Shown here: piece after piece, positions 1 to 11,135 of the stretch
Layout: the number at the start of each line of letters is the position of its first letter
Numbering within the stretch: position 1 is the first letter of the stretch
NCBI GenBank assembly: GCA_029168955.1
Contig: JAPDOI010000157.1
Coordinates: forward strand, 744,001 to 808,000
Length of the DNA: 64,000 bases
From: Aplectana chamaeleonis
Lineage: Eukaryota > Nematoda > Chromadorea > Rhabditida > Cosmocercidae
Direction of reading: 5' to 3'
Notes under the pieces: generated by a model
What the model saw: the letters and a program-made list of their open reading frames with translations, nothing else
Database searches by the model: none
What the model was told of the DNA's origin: nothing
Made by a program: the position numbers and the translations under genes

Positions 1-25
1 CCAAAAAACAGGAACTAAACAAATT

Positions 26-264
26 ACAGTTGACCGCAATGTTAGTAGGACATGGTGCGGTTGCGGACTCGCACTAAATTACGGTACAATCTGGCACTTT
101 GCCAGATTTCGTCATCGATCGGCGCCAAGCGTCGTCTCTCTGCTCACGAGAATATCAGCTGTGGCGCTGATCGATGACGAAATCTGGCATAGTGCCAGAT
201 TCTACCGTAGTTTTAGTGCGAGTCCGCAACCGCACCATGTCCTATTAACATTGCGGTCAACTGT
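26..264. repeat. Imperfect inverted repeat, ~102-bp arms
   Basis: Arms 26-127 and 162-264 are reverse complements with only a few mismatches and one small indel; the spacer is 34 bp. The arms start ACAGTTGACCGCAATGTTA and end near GGCGCCA. No clear target duplication is visible, so this may be a small foldback element or the ends of a decayed one. The 71-aa ORF over the right arm is not credible as a gene. Confidence 0.85.
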
Positions 265-2285
265 ACCATCCCCTTATTTTGTTCACATTCTGTTGATTGC
301 CTCAGCCGCGAAGAAAATCACATATTTATTCAAGCGTCGATTCGCGCACATTTCGCCATTAGCGCGCGCTTGCTGAAACTAGCAGGGCGTGTTAGCTCGT
401 TATTTTATCTGTTATTTTAGCTCATTCTGAGCAGTTTTTTGCCGTTTCGTCACTTTTCGTCAACTCACGAGCAAACAACCCCATTTTGAGTTGAGTTCGA
501 ATATGATAATCATCGTGAGCACTGCCTTTAGGAACAGAGCTGTGCGCTTAACTTGAAGCTTCATGAAACATTGAAAATTAAAGTGTTAATGTTTCACTAC
601 AGCAGAGCTATACGCGAAAGACCGAGCTGTTTGGAAGTGGGTGTTCCGATACTCTTGCTCACTACTGTATGAACACCTTGGAAAATACTAACCGGCGAAG
701 AGATGATTACTCAACACAATACAATCATTAATATAAATCAATATTAATTGAAATTTTGAGTCCAAGCAGATCGGTTCACCCTGACCGTGCTTCTTCTTTG
801 ACTGTGCTCCTTGTATGAGTAAGAAATACTCGTGAAAGAGAACACTCGCAGAGTGGAATGCGCAAAGCACGCATTTTCCCCGCTTTGATCTATGGATGCT
901 ATTTGAGTGGATGACTCCCTTGAATTCTGCCCACTCATATTGGAAAGCACACGTAACGTTGATGAATCGCTTATGAGTTTTTGGAGTCCGCTTATCGCAT
1001 CTAGGGAACCCAAGGAACAGTTTTTTGAGCATCCGAAAAGGTGTTTTGGATGCTCTATATGAAGCCAATCCTGTACAATTGTTCACAACGTCGTTATATG
1101 GTAGAGCAAGCAAATCCGCCCTCATATTGTCGCCGCTCTTCGAGCCCGTTTGACTGGGGTGATGGGTGTGAGAGCGGCCGCAATGCCGAACAGGGCAACC
1201 GCTGTGATGGCACAGTGGCAACGCTAGAGTCTCTTGCACGGTGAGCGGAAGTTCGAACCCAAGGTAAAACGTTGTTTTGAAGGAAGGCGTGTTGGAGCAT
1301 CACAGTCTTCTGCCAATTATGTCACTTTCTGGTGATCAAATTGCACTAAAGTGCCCCTTTGACGTTCGTGTTGAGTGGCGGTTTAGAGAGGTTTGTTACC
1401 ACCCCCGGTTAACATCGTCATCCTGATTCGCTCTCGCGCAACGGCTACAAAGAAAGAGAAATACAGGCCCGAGACAACTAACTTTCGCCCACGAAACTTT
1501 CGCCCTCAAAATATCGCAGTGTCAACAAGCCTAAACTCCGTTTGGGGGTAGCCTCGGCCGATTCTAGAGGTACCTTTGTGATCAGCGAGTGGTTCTCTCC
1601 AAGATAAACATGATATCTGAGAAACCGTTTCTTGGGTTACCCGTGCCTTTAAGCTCCGGCCGAATTGGCGTCGATGAAAGCCACAGTTGTTTTTACTCGA
1701 TGGAAAGATGTCTTGACAGTCTGACCGACACTTATTTTTTCCTATAGGCTGTAGTTCGAGCCAGTATTCGATTTGTAAACCTTTTGGCAATATTCTTCAC
1801 TTTCTTACAAGGGAATGACCAGACCCGTTTGCCAGAACTGCCCATACACTCAGGTCTTCTGCTAGAATATGTACCTTCAGGGTAGTCCTAAGAACACCCT
1901 ACTATTTGCCCGAGTAGTAGTGGGGAATAAAGGTATGTATGTATGTTTATTACATAAAATTAACTTATGTGAAGGGAATAAGAGTAGCTCAATTGAAACC
2001 AGCTAATAACAAATGAAATCACATAAGCACGAGAAGTTGAAATGGACAGTGAGAACAGTATAGGCAAGCATCAGGATGTGAAACTACTAAGAATAAGCTT
2101 TTTGAATAAGTTGCGGCTAAAAGGAATTGCGGATGCTCTGCAGAGTCTTTCAAACAATGGCACTGTTCTATTAAAAAAGAAGTAACGCCTAGAGTCTAGC
2201 CTGGTATGAGTTATTTCTTGAAATGAGGTCGAAACGGCGAGAATCCGGCGAGTGCTATATCGTCTATCATTTCAACACCACCATC
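265..2285. other. No supported gene
   Basis: No protein family, RNA gene or tandem array is recognised. A 183-aa minus-strand ORF (688-1239) and its overlapping frames show no domain and no codon-like regularity. A short GTAT run lies at about 1931-1948, just after GGGAATAAAG, and could be the degenerate 3' tail of an old retroelement, but no coding remnant was found beside it. Confidence 0.5.
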
Positions 2286-2356
2286 AAGCCCAATTGGCCG
2301 AATGGTTCAAGGCGGCGATCTATCAAACGGAGGCTACCGGGTTCCACCCCACTGCT
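2286..2356 (+). repeat. tRNA-like segment (SINE head or tRNA pseudogene)
   Basis: A pol III A-box-like stretch (TGGCCGAATGGTTCAAGGC) is followed about 40 nt later by GGTTCCACCCC, which fits the B-box consensus GGTTCNANNCC. The A box resembles Leu/Ser tRNAs. I do not see a convincing acceptor stem, so this is more likely a decayed tRNA or SINE head than a working tRNA gene. Confidence 0.4.
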
Positions 2357-2560
2357 GGTGAAAATTCGGCAAAGACATTGTTTGAGTCCAACAATTTTGA
2401 TTATAGTTTATCGACACCCGGGGCGGTAGTAAACTAGACAGAACTGAAAGTTCAGACCCATGATCATGTCAGAGTTTCGAGGAGGAATTGATGTTCGAGA
2501 CATCGTTGTTACCCTAATTGAGATAAATCTTACTGGGAACTGCCGCATACATAATTTTTT

Positions 2561-2664
2561 GCAAAACTTACACCACGATGAATGCGCACGGAATCGAACC
2601 ACTGCCCGTGCCGATAGCAGCAGCGCGACATTGCGCTACACCGTGTAGCCACTGAGTGGTTGAC
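2561..2664 (-). repeat. tRNA-derived SINE remnant
   Basis: Read on the minus strand, an A-box-like TGTAGCGCAATGTCGCG (about 2625-2640) precedes a perfect B box GGTTCGATTCC (plus-strand positions 2590-2600), then GGTGTAAGTTTTGC. A second degenerate member with GCGCAGTGCAATGTCGCGCT and GGTGGTAAGTTTTG lies at 40565-40665, which makes this a dispersed family rather than a single tRNA gene. Confidence 0.6.
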
Positions 2665-3399
2665 TACTCGGGCCGTATACGTTGACGCTTGAAATGGGGA
2701 CAGGCCAACGTATAAGTCTCTCTAATCACGTAACTGCTCATTGTAACCAAGTTTTGTGGTGATAGCGACTGATAGGATAGCCTAACCCTATAAGAAACCT
2801 TCATGCATACAATCCCTGATACGCTCTCCTGGGTTCTTTACCCGTCGTTCATATAAACCAACAGTCGCAACTTTCAAGAGAAATATAAGCTCTTGCAGCG
2901 ACGAGAGTGAAAATCGGTTTTTGATTAGCGTGCACACTTTCTTCTCCAGCCCACGTTATGTTCCGTATATAATGAAAGTCACATTTTTTGGTCAGATATG
3001 AAATTCGTGCTTTCATTGACCGATCCGTTCAGCTGATTGTCTTTCCTCTATTTGTTCTCTCTTTTTCTATTTTATGTTCTGTGTTCCCCATTTTTCTTGA
3101 TAATGTTTTTGGATTTAACTGAAATTACCAATGGAGGTTAAATCGGCCGAGTATTCCGTCAGAAGAGTAGCTGGCCCAGAATTCTTGAAAGCTTAATTTC
3201 AAAGTCTTCATTTTGGAATTTCAGGTCTTCATAGTTTCTCCTTTCGTCGATTTTCATAGGAACTCTACTATTCACTTTTGTATTGGCCCTGTAGCATTTG
3301 TTTTCTAAGGCAACTTAAACAAAAAGAAGAAATAAAACACCAAATCCGAAAGTTGTCTGCAAAAAAGTCAGGAAAAACACACTGGAAGGGACTTCGCAG
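2665..3399. other. No supported gene
   Basis: AT-leaning sequence with no recognised coding, RNA or repeat signature. Frames are short and interrupted. Confidence 0.5.
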
Positions 3400-3403
3400 T
3401 TAA

Positions 3404-3864
3404 AGGCAGCATACACGCTCGTAAACGTGGTTGGGATAACAATGTGTATCGAACCGTATGGCTTACAACATAATGCCTACGCCTTTTGAAGTGTCAAAAA
3501 TGACCCACAACGCCGCTACATGAGTTAGAAGTTGGCCCCGCCCTGTATTTTCACGCCCCCTGTATTTGTCATTTTCTTCCAACGCAGGGTTGCTCGGCCA
3601 TATTCGCCGTCAGTGACTTGTGTGGTTCACTTGTTAGGCAATTTACAGACAGTACCGACGGTGAATATGACCCAGCAACCTTGCGTTGCACGAAAAGGGC
3701 AAATACAGGGGGAGTGAAAATACAGGGCGGGGACAACTTCTAACTCATGTAGCGGCATTGTGGGTCGTTTTTGACACTTCAAAATGCGTAGGCGTTGTAA
3801 TCTGGGCCATACTATTCTATTTCCGTAGTTATCTCAATCACGTTTACGAGCGTGTTTGCTGCCT
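3404..3864 (+). mobile_element. TTAA element, subfamily D, copy 1
   Basis: 461 bp flanked by TTAA at 3400-3403 and 3865-3868. Terminal inverted repeats begin AGGCAGCATACACGCTCG and continue through GTAAACGTG, with the mirror image GTTTACGAGCGTG...GCTGCCT at the right end. Internally it is a long palindrome: the block around 3487-3545 recurs inverted at about 3720-3790. Copy 2 is at 15573-16034 and is 462 bp. No transposase is encoded, so it is a non-autonomous (MITE-like) element. Confidence 0.85.
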
Positions 3865-4015
3865 TTAAAGACGAAATAGCTGATAATCAATTCTCCCGGA
3901 TGGATGAATAAATTCAAAAAACTGTCCTCGACTGGATTCAGATGAATATTAGGAGAATTCTTGCAATAATCAGAGAGAATTTTTGAAAAGATTTCCAAAG
4001 CAATAAGTTCGCTTA

Positions 4016-4293
4016 CTGTGCTTCTCTGGGCTAAATTCCTGACCGCAATTGCGTCTCGACACGCTTTGCGGCCGCGCGCCTTCGAGCCGAAAGAGTTTTC
4101 AGCGCCGCAGCCGCCCATTCGTTGACTCTAGGGGGTTTTCGAAATTGGAAACTGAACAAAACTGGAGAAAACTGTATAAAAAAGCCACATCGAGCCGGCC
4201 TTGGCGCTGGAAACTCGATTGACTCGAGCGCGTGCGGCCGCAAAGCGTGCCGAGACGCAATTGCGGACCGGAATTTGGCCCAGAGAAGCACAG
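4016..4293. mobile_element. TA-flanked palindromic element, family K, copy 1
   Basis: 278 bp flanked by TA (4014-4015 and 4294-4295). Inverted ends start CTGTGCTTCTCTGGG and extend about 65 bp through GCAATTGCG. Copy 2 (16090-16367) has exactly the same length, and a shorter diverged copy 3 lies at 22015-22210. TA duplications suggest mobilisation by a Tc1/mariner-type transposase, which is an inference. Confidence 0.8.
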
Positions 4294-4763
4294 TATTTTG
4301 TAGGGCAGATTTTTCGACTGCTAAGTATCCTAATTCCATGCCCCGAGGTTGGCCGAGTTTTCGAAAATTGAACATCACGTCTAAACTACATAATAAATCG
4401 AATATATCAGCAAGAAAGAGAAATAATTTTATTTTCGGCTTGTTTATAACGAACGCGTTATTCGTATAGATCTAAGCAGCGAGATGTTATTCTTCCATGT
4501 GTTTTTCTGAAGAAACAAAGTTCCAGGATGCCTTTTGAAAATGGTAATGTATCGATTACGAAGGGGATAACGGCAATGAGTGTTTTGTTTTTTTCTCAAG
4601 ACTACGCGAGAAAAAGGAAGGTACAGGGTCACGACAAATGTTATTAGTAAACTAAACGTAAACAGAGACGAAAGAAAAAAACAAAGCAAACACAGAATTC
4701 TAAAATAATAACTTTAAAATCACCATTTTAGCGCATTCCGAAGCCGCTATGTCTTTGACAGGT
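4294..4763. other. No supported gene
   Basis: About 470 bp between two mobile elements with no recognisable feature; the ORFs here are short and low in complexity. Confidence 0.5.
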
Positions 4764-4772
4764 CTCTCGGCC

Positions 4773-6444
4773 GGTCTCCGGAGCATTGACAACCCGGCAC
4801 GCGGGGTCCTCGAGTCAGTATGATGAGCGCAGAGGACGAAATGAAAGGCGCAGCCAGCCGGCTTGGCACTCTCTCGGCCGGCCAAAGTGCAAATTAGCTA
4901 TCTCTGGGTCTCCGCTGGGAGGGATCATTTACAGCTTTGACTGTACAGTACAGGGGGGATAGGTGCAATCCTAGTTTGGGAGGGGGGCTATCAGCATTCC
5001 AGAAAGAAGTGAAGGATACAGCTTTCAGAAATCAAAGTATTTCCATGGAGTCTCCAGGAAATGTTCTCAGATATCTGATGTGAGAAGAGATTTTCATTTT
5101 TCATTAATGAATCTTGGGTGAGCTCCTGAACACAGTTTGCCCTTAGAATGGATCTCTGAAGTAATTGACTCGTAAATCAATCCGCTGAAAGGCTTTGTAG
5201 GATGTGCTGTTTTAATGCCGTAGATTAAGAGAACCAGTTAACAAGTTGGTTACTTACAAATTTTGAAATAAATCCTAGATTATTAGACCAAATCGCAAAA
5301 CCACGTTGTAAGCTATGCTTTTTTGATGGGTGGGATAGGGAAATTGATTAACTAGTTGGTCACTTTATCTGTTTATCAAATCAAACGATATAGATTGGCT
5401 AATCGTGGAGATTTCTCGTGGATATTACTACGTAATACAAACAAAAAGTTAACGATTCTAGCTAAATGGGTTTCTTCAAGCAGCAGCGGTTTGGCGCTGG
5501 CAGAAACGCTCCAACAAAAAGGAACATCAGGAAAGTGGAGTGGGCGAGTCTACAGAAAAATTCAATTTTTTTTTCTTGGAAACCGATTTCCGTGGACAAA
5601 ATTTTCAATTCTCCCCAAACAAACCGCTGGGGTATTTCCCATGAAAGTGTTCTAGGCTTTTTGAAGAAGGGCTTTTACTTGACTGAAAAGGTTCATGTGC
5701 TAGTAATAGCACATGCTACTGTACTTTCACTGGTTTACTTTTCTGAACGTCAAAATGAAATCGTTTGTCTGAATTCACAAACATTATGTTTTCTTTCCAA
5801 TAATAAGTATTGAGTGCACGATATTTCCTTGGTACTAGAATAGAGCCGAATTAAGAGAAGTAATTTTTGACCACAAAGTTCTTCTATGAAAAATAACAAA
5901 ACGGGCTGTTTTAGAACGGGCAAAACGGGCTGATTCAGCCACGGGAATCGGTTCTCGAGATCCACTTCCCCATTCCTCATTTTTTTTGTTGGAACGTTTC
6001 TGTCAGCGCCAAACCACATTTGCTTGGTAGATCCCCTTTAAGTAGAGCTGTTTTGCTTTTTTTTTACATGGGTAACCAGCAGCGCTAGCCAATAATTAAG
6101 TAATTTTGTTAAGGAAACTGCGTAATGTTATGAAAGAATGCGCGTTAGAATTGTTCCCAATCAATCAGAAATAAAAATAATTGTGGAACCCTAAGAAACC
6201 GTTCTACAGGGAATGCATTTACAGGCGTAATTGTGATTACAGCTTCAGCATCCACATAGACGAAGCGGTCGTGGTTGTTTGCCAGAATATACATGGAAAC
6301 CTAAAACTTCCGAGAGATGCCAGTCGATGGCACGGTAGTAGCGCCTTTTTCTTTGTGTCTCCGGCGCAAGAGCTGGGGTGGAGAGTGCAGCAAGCGCGAG
6401 GGAAAGCGGGCGCGGCATACCTGGTTGTCAATGGTACCGCAACC
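4773..6444 (+). mobile_element. Mutator-like non-autonomous element, copy 1
   Basis: 1,672 bp bounded by a perfect 9-bp direct duplication, CTCTCGGCC, at 4764-4772 and 6445-6453. The ends are GGTCTCCGGAGC and, reversed, GGTTGCGGTACC; both continue into CATTGACAACC, so the terminal repeats are about 30 bp and imperfect. A diverged copy at 30665-32064 has the same ends and its own 9-bp duplication. Nine-base duplications are typical of the MULE superfamily. No transposase frame is present; ORFs of about 100 aa inside are unsupported. Confidence 0.8.
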
Positions 6445-6526
6445 CTCTCGGCCAGTTATCACTCCTCAATAAGTGCAGTGTCTCACCGCTGACCCGTGGA
6501 GAGCGCCGAATAATTAGCGAACATAA

Positions 6527-7065
6527 AGGCAGTGGTCACGATCAAAAATGTTATCGAAAAAACTACAAAAATCAGCTTAGATCAAAAACAGCTCAAAAAC
6601 TATGAAGCTAGCGCGGTGAAAAACGGGCTAGAATTAGAGTTATTAGGACCCTAAATTTCCAGTTCGTGCACACGTGCACAGAAAGATCACAGTCCTATGC
6701 CAAGCAGTTGAAAATCATCGACACTTAGAGGACGAAATAAATGCAAATTTACCCAATAAAACAGTTGAAAAATGAAAGCAAGCACCTCAGTCAATGTTTT
6801 TGACTAGATGTGTACATAAATCCGAAGTTTCATTGATTGAAATTCAATTTCAAGCCAGCTGATGTTCTTGTAACTAGAGATCATCGATGCCGATGATGTG
6901 GGGTGGACTCGTCCACCATCAAAAGACAAGGAAGTTCAGGTTTCAAATTTGGCCTGGAACAGCGTTTTTTTTTGCGATTTTTTCTAATAGGTTCTACTAC
7001 TCTATACCCAGAAAAGGGTTCAGAGAAGAAAAGAAGACGAGCATATTTGAGCGCGACCACTGCCT
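6527..7065 (+). mobile_element. TTAA element, subfamily B, copy 1
   Basis: 539 bp with inverted ends AGGCAGTGGTCACGAT and ATCGCGACCACTGCCT (last bases GACCACTGCCT). Its left flank is ATAA, one change from TTAA; its right flank TTAA (7066-7069) is shared with the next element. Other copies: 11512-12059 (reverse), 50072-50389 (left part) and 60037-60271 (right part). No coding capacity. Confidence 0.85.
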
Positions 7066-7113
7066 TTAAAGGCACAGTCCAAGCTCAGGGACGAAATCTA
7101 AGATTTCCACATA

Positions 7114-8612
7114 CCGTATTCACTCTAATAGAAGTACACCTCTTGTTGAAGTACACCTCTAATAGAAGTACACCTAAAAGGGAAGGCTGAGTATTAGAAG
7201 GACACCCTCTATTTGAAGTACACCCCTATTAGAAGTACATATAAAATAGAGGTCTGAGTATTAGAAGTACACCCTCCATTTGAAATACACCTTTTTTAGA
7301 AGTACACCTCTTTTCGGAGAGGCCCCCGGTATTTGGGGAAGTGATTGGCAACTCGAATGTGGCATTTGAGAGAGACCAGTTTGCCCGAGATTATTTTCAA
7401 TAATGTGAGGTTTGAATATTTACAAAAAAAACTATCGGCCATCCCTTTCTTGGTCAAAGATTGTTCGTATGGGACAACTTACGATGAACCTCAGCGAACT
7501 TCAAATGACCAGGAAAAAAAGCAGAGCTAAAGTTCGACATTGGTGTTATTGGCGGCGAATACACGGAGTTTATTTAGGTTCTTTACAATTATTTTTGTTT
7601 GATTGGGTTTCAGTCGATCAAAGTCGACTTGTTTTGACCCTAGAGGTTGACTTTAGCAGTGCTTGAAAAACCAAGATTCCCCAGCGTTACGAAGGTTGGA
7701 TCATTTGTGTAGAGATATCGCTTACACGACGAGGAAATTAGAAACCACCAATGGTAGACGCAAAAAACTCGCTTTTGGAAAAGCTGTTGTCAGGTCGTTC
7801 AAGAACCGCGCTTTTCAGTTAAAGGCGATCAGTTAAAGGCAGTGTTCACGATAAATTTCACTCCCGATATCTCCACGGTTTACGGAAGTTCTGGTGCCCT
7901 GCATAGCAAGGCATGCTTAAAAAGCACTTTTTGAGCCAAAATAGGCTCTCCCTTTTTTACGCCGATTTTTGAGAGTGGAGGAATTGACCGCTATGAAGGA
8001 TGACGACTATCAGTGCAATGAAGCGATCAGCTCACTCATCAGCACTTCCTTCACTTGATCATACCTGCAACCTGAGTCTTCATTTGTTCACATCGAGGGG
8101 GCGGAAGTGGAGCACCGGGCGGTTCTGGGGCACCAAAACGCTTGTTTGCAGCTGTGACTTTGCCACTCCTGGCTCGTTTTTTACCGTTTTTTCAACACTG
8201 GAAGCCTAGAATCCTTCTCGGCTACCATTTTACTGTGGAAATGCACCGATGATGTTCATCGTGAACGCTGCATTTAATTTGTTTTTAAGCCTAACAAGTC
8301 GATGAAGCACGTGTCAAAAAAATCGAAAACGAACTTATACATTTTTTTGAAAGAAATTAACTTGGGAAAGGTGTGAATATATTATATCAGAGATTGTGGA
8401 AGCATCAATTTGATTGAGCCTAGTCTGAAATTTTATTAAACACAAGTTTTTGGAGTTATACTGGAAATCAAGAAATGTTAAGAGTCTACTAGTGGAAATT
8501 CAAAAAATTGCGCCGAATAATAGAAGGACACCTCTAATAGAAGTACACTAAAAATAGAGGGCTGAGAATCAGAAGTACAGCCTCTATTTGAAGTGCACCT
8601 CTAATAGAAGCC
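7114..8612 (+). mobile_element. TA-flanked element, family I, copy 1 (right end lost)
   Basis: Begins CCGTATTCACTCTAATAGAAG after TA (7112-7113). Both ends are built of short tandem units alternating AATAGAAGTACACC and TATTTGAAGTACACC. It is nearly identical to 23804-26463 once the insertion in that copy is removed. The right end stops about 8612, short of the terminal TCTAAAAGAGAAAATACAG seen in copy 2. It contains a TTAA element (7837-8273). The repeated small ORFs inside are identical between copies because the element is repeated, and are not evidence of genes. Confidence 0.75.
7837..8273 (+). mobile_element. TTAA element, subfamily L, copy 1
   Basis: 437 bp between TTAA at 7833-7836 and 8274-8277. 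Ends are AGGCAGTGTTCACGATAAA and TTCATCGTGAACGCTGCAT. The same element, also 437 bp, sits at 25612-26048 in the other copy of the host element, so it inserted before that host was duplicated. Confidence 0.8.
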
Positions 8613-8840
8613 TCCCTCTCGATTTAGGTCGTATCGCCTAGATCGTTTGTGAATGACGGAAGTTACGAGCTTTGGACAACTCGTCCACGATACTTCCGTA
8701 GCTCAATTTTTGAGGGGCCGTAACTCCGTTACCAAGAGGTCTTAAACGATTTCAGAGACATCATTGGAATCAGCGTGGGACCGGTTTCAAGATAGGCAGG
8801 AAAACACATAAACCATTTTGAGGTTGAACTGTGCCTTTAA

Positions 8841-9313
8841 AGGCACAGTCCAACCTTTGAGGTAATTTTTGATATTTTGGTCAGGTCGCAGTCCATAGCA
8901 ACCCTGCCAAGCGCGAAATCTCAATTCGCTCAAATAAGCGAGAAAAAGCAAGGAATCTGTCGGCCACGCCCCTTGAAAGAAAAAATGGGCAACGCCCACT
9001 GGCAGGTTTCCGACCTCAATAGGGAAGAGACGTGCGAATGATTTTATTCACAATCTATGTTCTTCCTTTTGTTTTCGGTCTGGCTTTACATTGTGACCTG
9101 CTCCAGAATGATGGCTGCGAATAACGAGAAAATACAGGCTTGCGACAACTCGTCCGCGAACGTCCACCAGTTCAAATTTCAAATTTTTGAGGAGCTGTAA
9201 CTCAGTTCGCAGTGAGTTCTGAGCGATTCTGGAGACACTATTGTGATCAGCGAGAAATTTTTTCCAAGATCGACAGAAAAACGAAAAATCGATTCTGAGC
9301 TTGGACTGTGGCT
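8841..9313 (+). mobile_element. TTAA element, subfamily E, intact copy
   Basis: 473 bp, left TTAA at 8837-8840 (shared with the preceding copy) and right TTAA at 9314-9317. Left end AGGCACAGTCCAACCT, right end AGCTTGGACTGTGGCT. It contains the ACAACTCGTCC...TTTTTGAGGAGCTGTAACTC block found in subfamilies A and C. Confidence 0.8.
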
Positions 9314-9600
9314 TTAATGTTCGCGATTGAGGGTTTCGAGGGGGGTAACACGATAGTTAACGGGTAATAACATCGACGTTTCCTTCTGGGATTTCCACAG
9401 AAGATTATTTCGGCCTTGAATGTTAAAACACTGTTTTTTTGTCCTGACTTATAACCTCATAATTGACATCGATGTTAAAAGTCTTGGTTAACATCATAGT
9501 TTGGCTGGTTTACTACCACCCCAGCCCTCATAGTGAAGGAGAAGAAGCATACAGAAAAGCAAATCACGGAAACGAATTGTCTCATGGAAAATCACTCTGT

Positions 9601-9841
9601 GATGGTCATCGACGTACCCTGACGTGAAATCGACAATCGTGTGAAAAAAGGGTAATTAAATGAGATACAAAGCAAGAGGCCACAAAATAAAACATGTTTC
9701 CCGGTAAGTTGTGGCTAGAGTTGTGTGGGCCAACTTACCGGGAAACATGTTTTATTTTGTGGCCTCTTGCTTTGTATCTCATTTAATTACCCTTTTTTCA
9801 CACGATTGTCGATTTCACGTCAGGGTACGTCGATGACCATC
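9601..9841. repeat. Perfect inverted repeat, 111-bp arms
   Basis: Arms 9601-9711 and 9731-9841 are exact reverse complements over 111 bp, with a 19-nt spacer. Identity ends abruptly on both sides (T at 9600 against C at 9842). A transcript would form a 111-bp hairpin. With no divergence between arms this is either very young, kept by gene conversion, or an assembly or library artefact. No target duplication is evident. Confidence 0.95.
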
Positions 9842-10425
9842 CCGGTGGACTCGACAGCTCGATCGCGAGGCTTTTGTCTGTTGAAGTCGGCAAATGCTAG
9901 GAATCTGGGTGTTGAAACTTTGTTACCTCCATGTTTTGCTGCCGCTGTAATATCAATTTCCGTTTCGCCTACTTCCTCAAAAATTTCCACTGGTGTTGAT
10001 TTTTCATGCCGTGTACCCCAGGCGAAGTGACTGCTGCCTTTTCCTATCAGAAAATGGAAGTCTATGAGCTACGGTAGCTAGATTATATTATACTTACCGT
10101 AACCTACCGTAATCGCCTGAAAAACGCTGAACGATTTTTATATTCGCCTCAGAAACCCCCCGGCGAAGTTTGGGGAATATCTTTTTTGACCTCTGGAGCC
10201 CCATTGGTAATACCATTTTTGGGGGTGCAGAGGTCAAGGTAAATTTTTTAGCCCAAACTTCGTCCAGGGAGGTATTTTGGGGCGTAGAACACGAATCTGG
10301 TACGAAGTTTGTTGTTTTTCTCAAAATTATGACAGGTCACGGTAGCTTGATGATAATAATCCTACAGGGCCCTTCACTTTTTGGTTCACAACCTACTACT
10401 CGGGCAGCTGGATTGGGGCTTTTAG
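9842..10425. repeat. Fragment resembling the CAAGG foldback family
   Basis: About 10085-10345 contains ACCGTAACCTACCGTAATCG and GGTATTTTGGGGCG...ACACGAATCTGG. These resemble interior sequence of the elements at 24186-25265 and 35876-36832. No ends or target duplication were found. The rest of the interval has no recognisable feature. Confidence 0.45.
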
Positions 10426-10913
10426 AGGCAGGGTCGACGATAAATTTCGTCCTCGGTTTTTGGCCGGAAATCGAAAGTTCAGAGTCTCATTGGAGCACTG
10501 GGGTCGAAAGAACAAACGAAAACGAGCCAGAAAGAGCTCCATACGGCTCCGAAGTCCGCTCGCGCTAGCCCTTCCGCTGGCGGTCGAGTTTCTCGACGTG
10601 AACGAAGGAACACTCGAAATAGCGAAATGAGCGATGGTTTTTTCAATCAAAAGCCCCGTTCTTCCTTCCATTCTCGACTTCTCTCTTTACTCAGGTCAGC
10701 TCGCTTACATCGGCTGCAAAAGACGGAAGTTAACAGCCTCGGAAAACTCGAACACAATGCTTCTCTAGCTCAATTTTTGAGGGACCATAACTCTGATCCC
10801 AGAAGGTCGTGTACGATTTCAGACACATCGTTGGAATCAGCATGGGACCTTTTTCAAGATAGGCTAAAAAACAGAAGAACGATTTTCATCGTGGACACTG
10901 CCTTTACGATTAC
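10426..10913 (+). mobile_element. TTAA element, subfamily C, copy 1
   Basis: 488 bp. Left end AGGCAGGGTCGACGATAAA after TTAG; right end ATCGTGGACACTGCCT before TTAC, so both flanks are one base from TTAA. It shares CGTCCTCGGTTTTTGGCC with the copy at 61144-61572. It carries the common ACTCG...TTTTTGAGGGACCATAACTC block in its right half. Confidence 0.75.
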
Positions 10914-11135
10914 CCGGAAGATAGTCGATTAGAAAAGGATGGCTTGCCTTGCCGGTTTCCGATCACTCTAGCTGTTGTCCACCCTGGATCATGAGGAAAT
11001 CTTGTCCGACCAGGCATTCCTGCAGCGTACAGTCGATTTCATACACCCCTGTTTGGAAGCCTTTGTGAAGGCGAAAGGTGGAAAGCCTTCCGTCCGAACA
11101 CAGTTGCTCCATTAAAACAGAAACCGCCGTTAGTC

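Larger units (their letters stand above)
7070..8836. mobile_element. TTAA element, subfamily E, interrupted copy
   Basis: The left end AGGCACAGTCCAAGCTCAG follows TTAA at 7066-7069, and the right end (reverse complement AGGCACAGTTCAACCTC) precedes TTAA at 8837-8840. The two ends match opposite ends of the intact E element next door (8841-9313), so this copy is in reverse orientation. It is split by the TA-flanked element starting at 7114. The remaining right part (about 8613-8836) carries the block shared by several subfamilies (GACGGAAGTTAC, ACAACTCGTCCAC, GATTTCAGAGACATCATTGG). Confidence 0.65.

Noticed and set aside
688..1239. 183-aa minus-strand ORF
   Set aside because: No domain, signal or repeat family; overlapping frames are equally open and the composition is not protein-like.
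8000..8209. 69-aa ORF repeated almost identically at 25775-25984
   Set aside because: Both lie at the same place in copies of the same TTAA element; the repetition is explained by the element, not by protein conservation.
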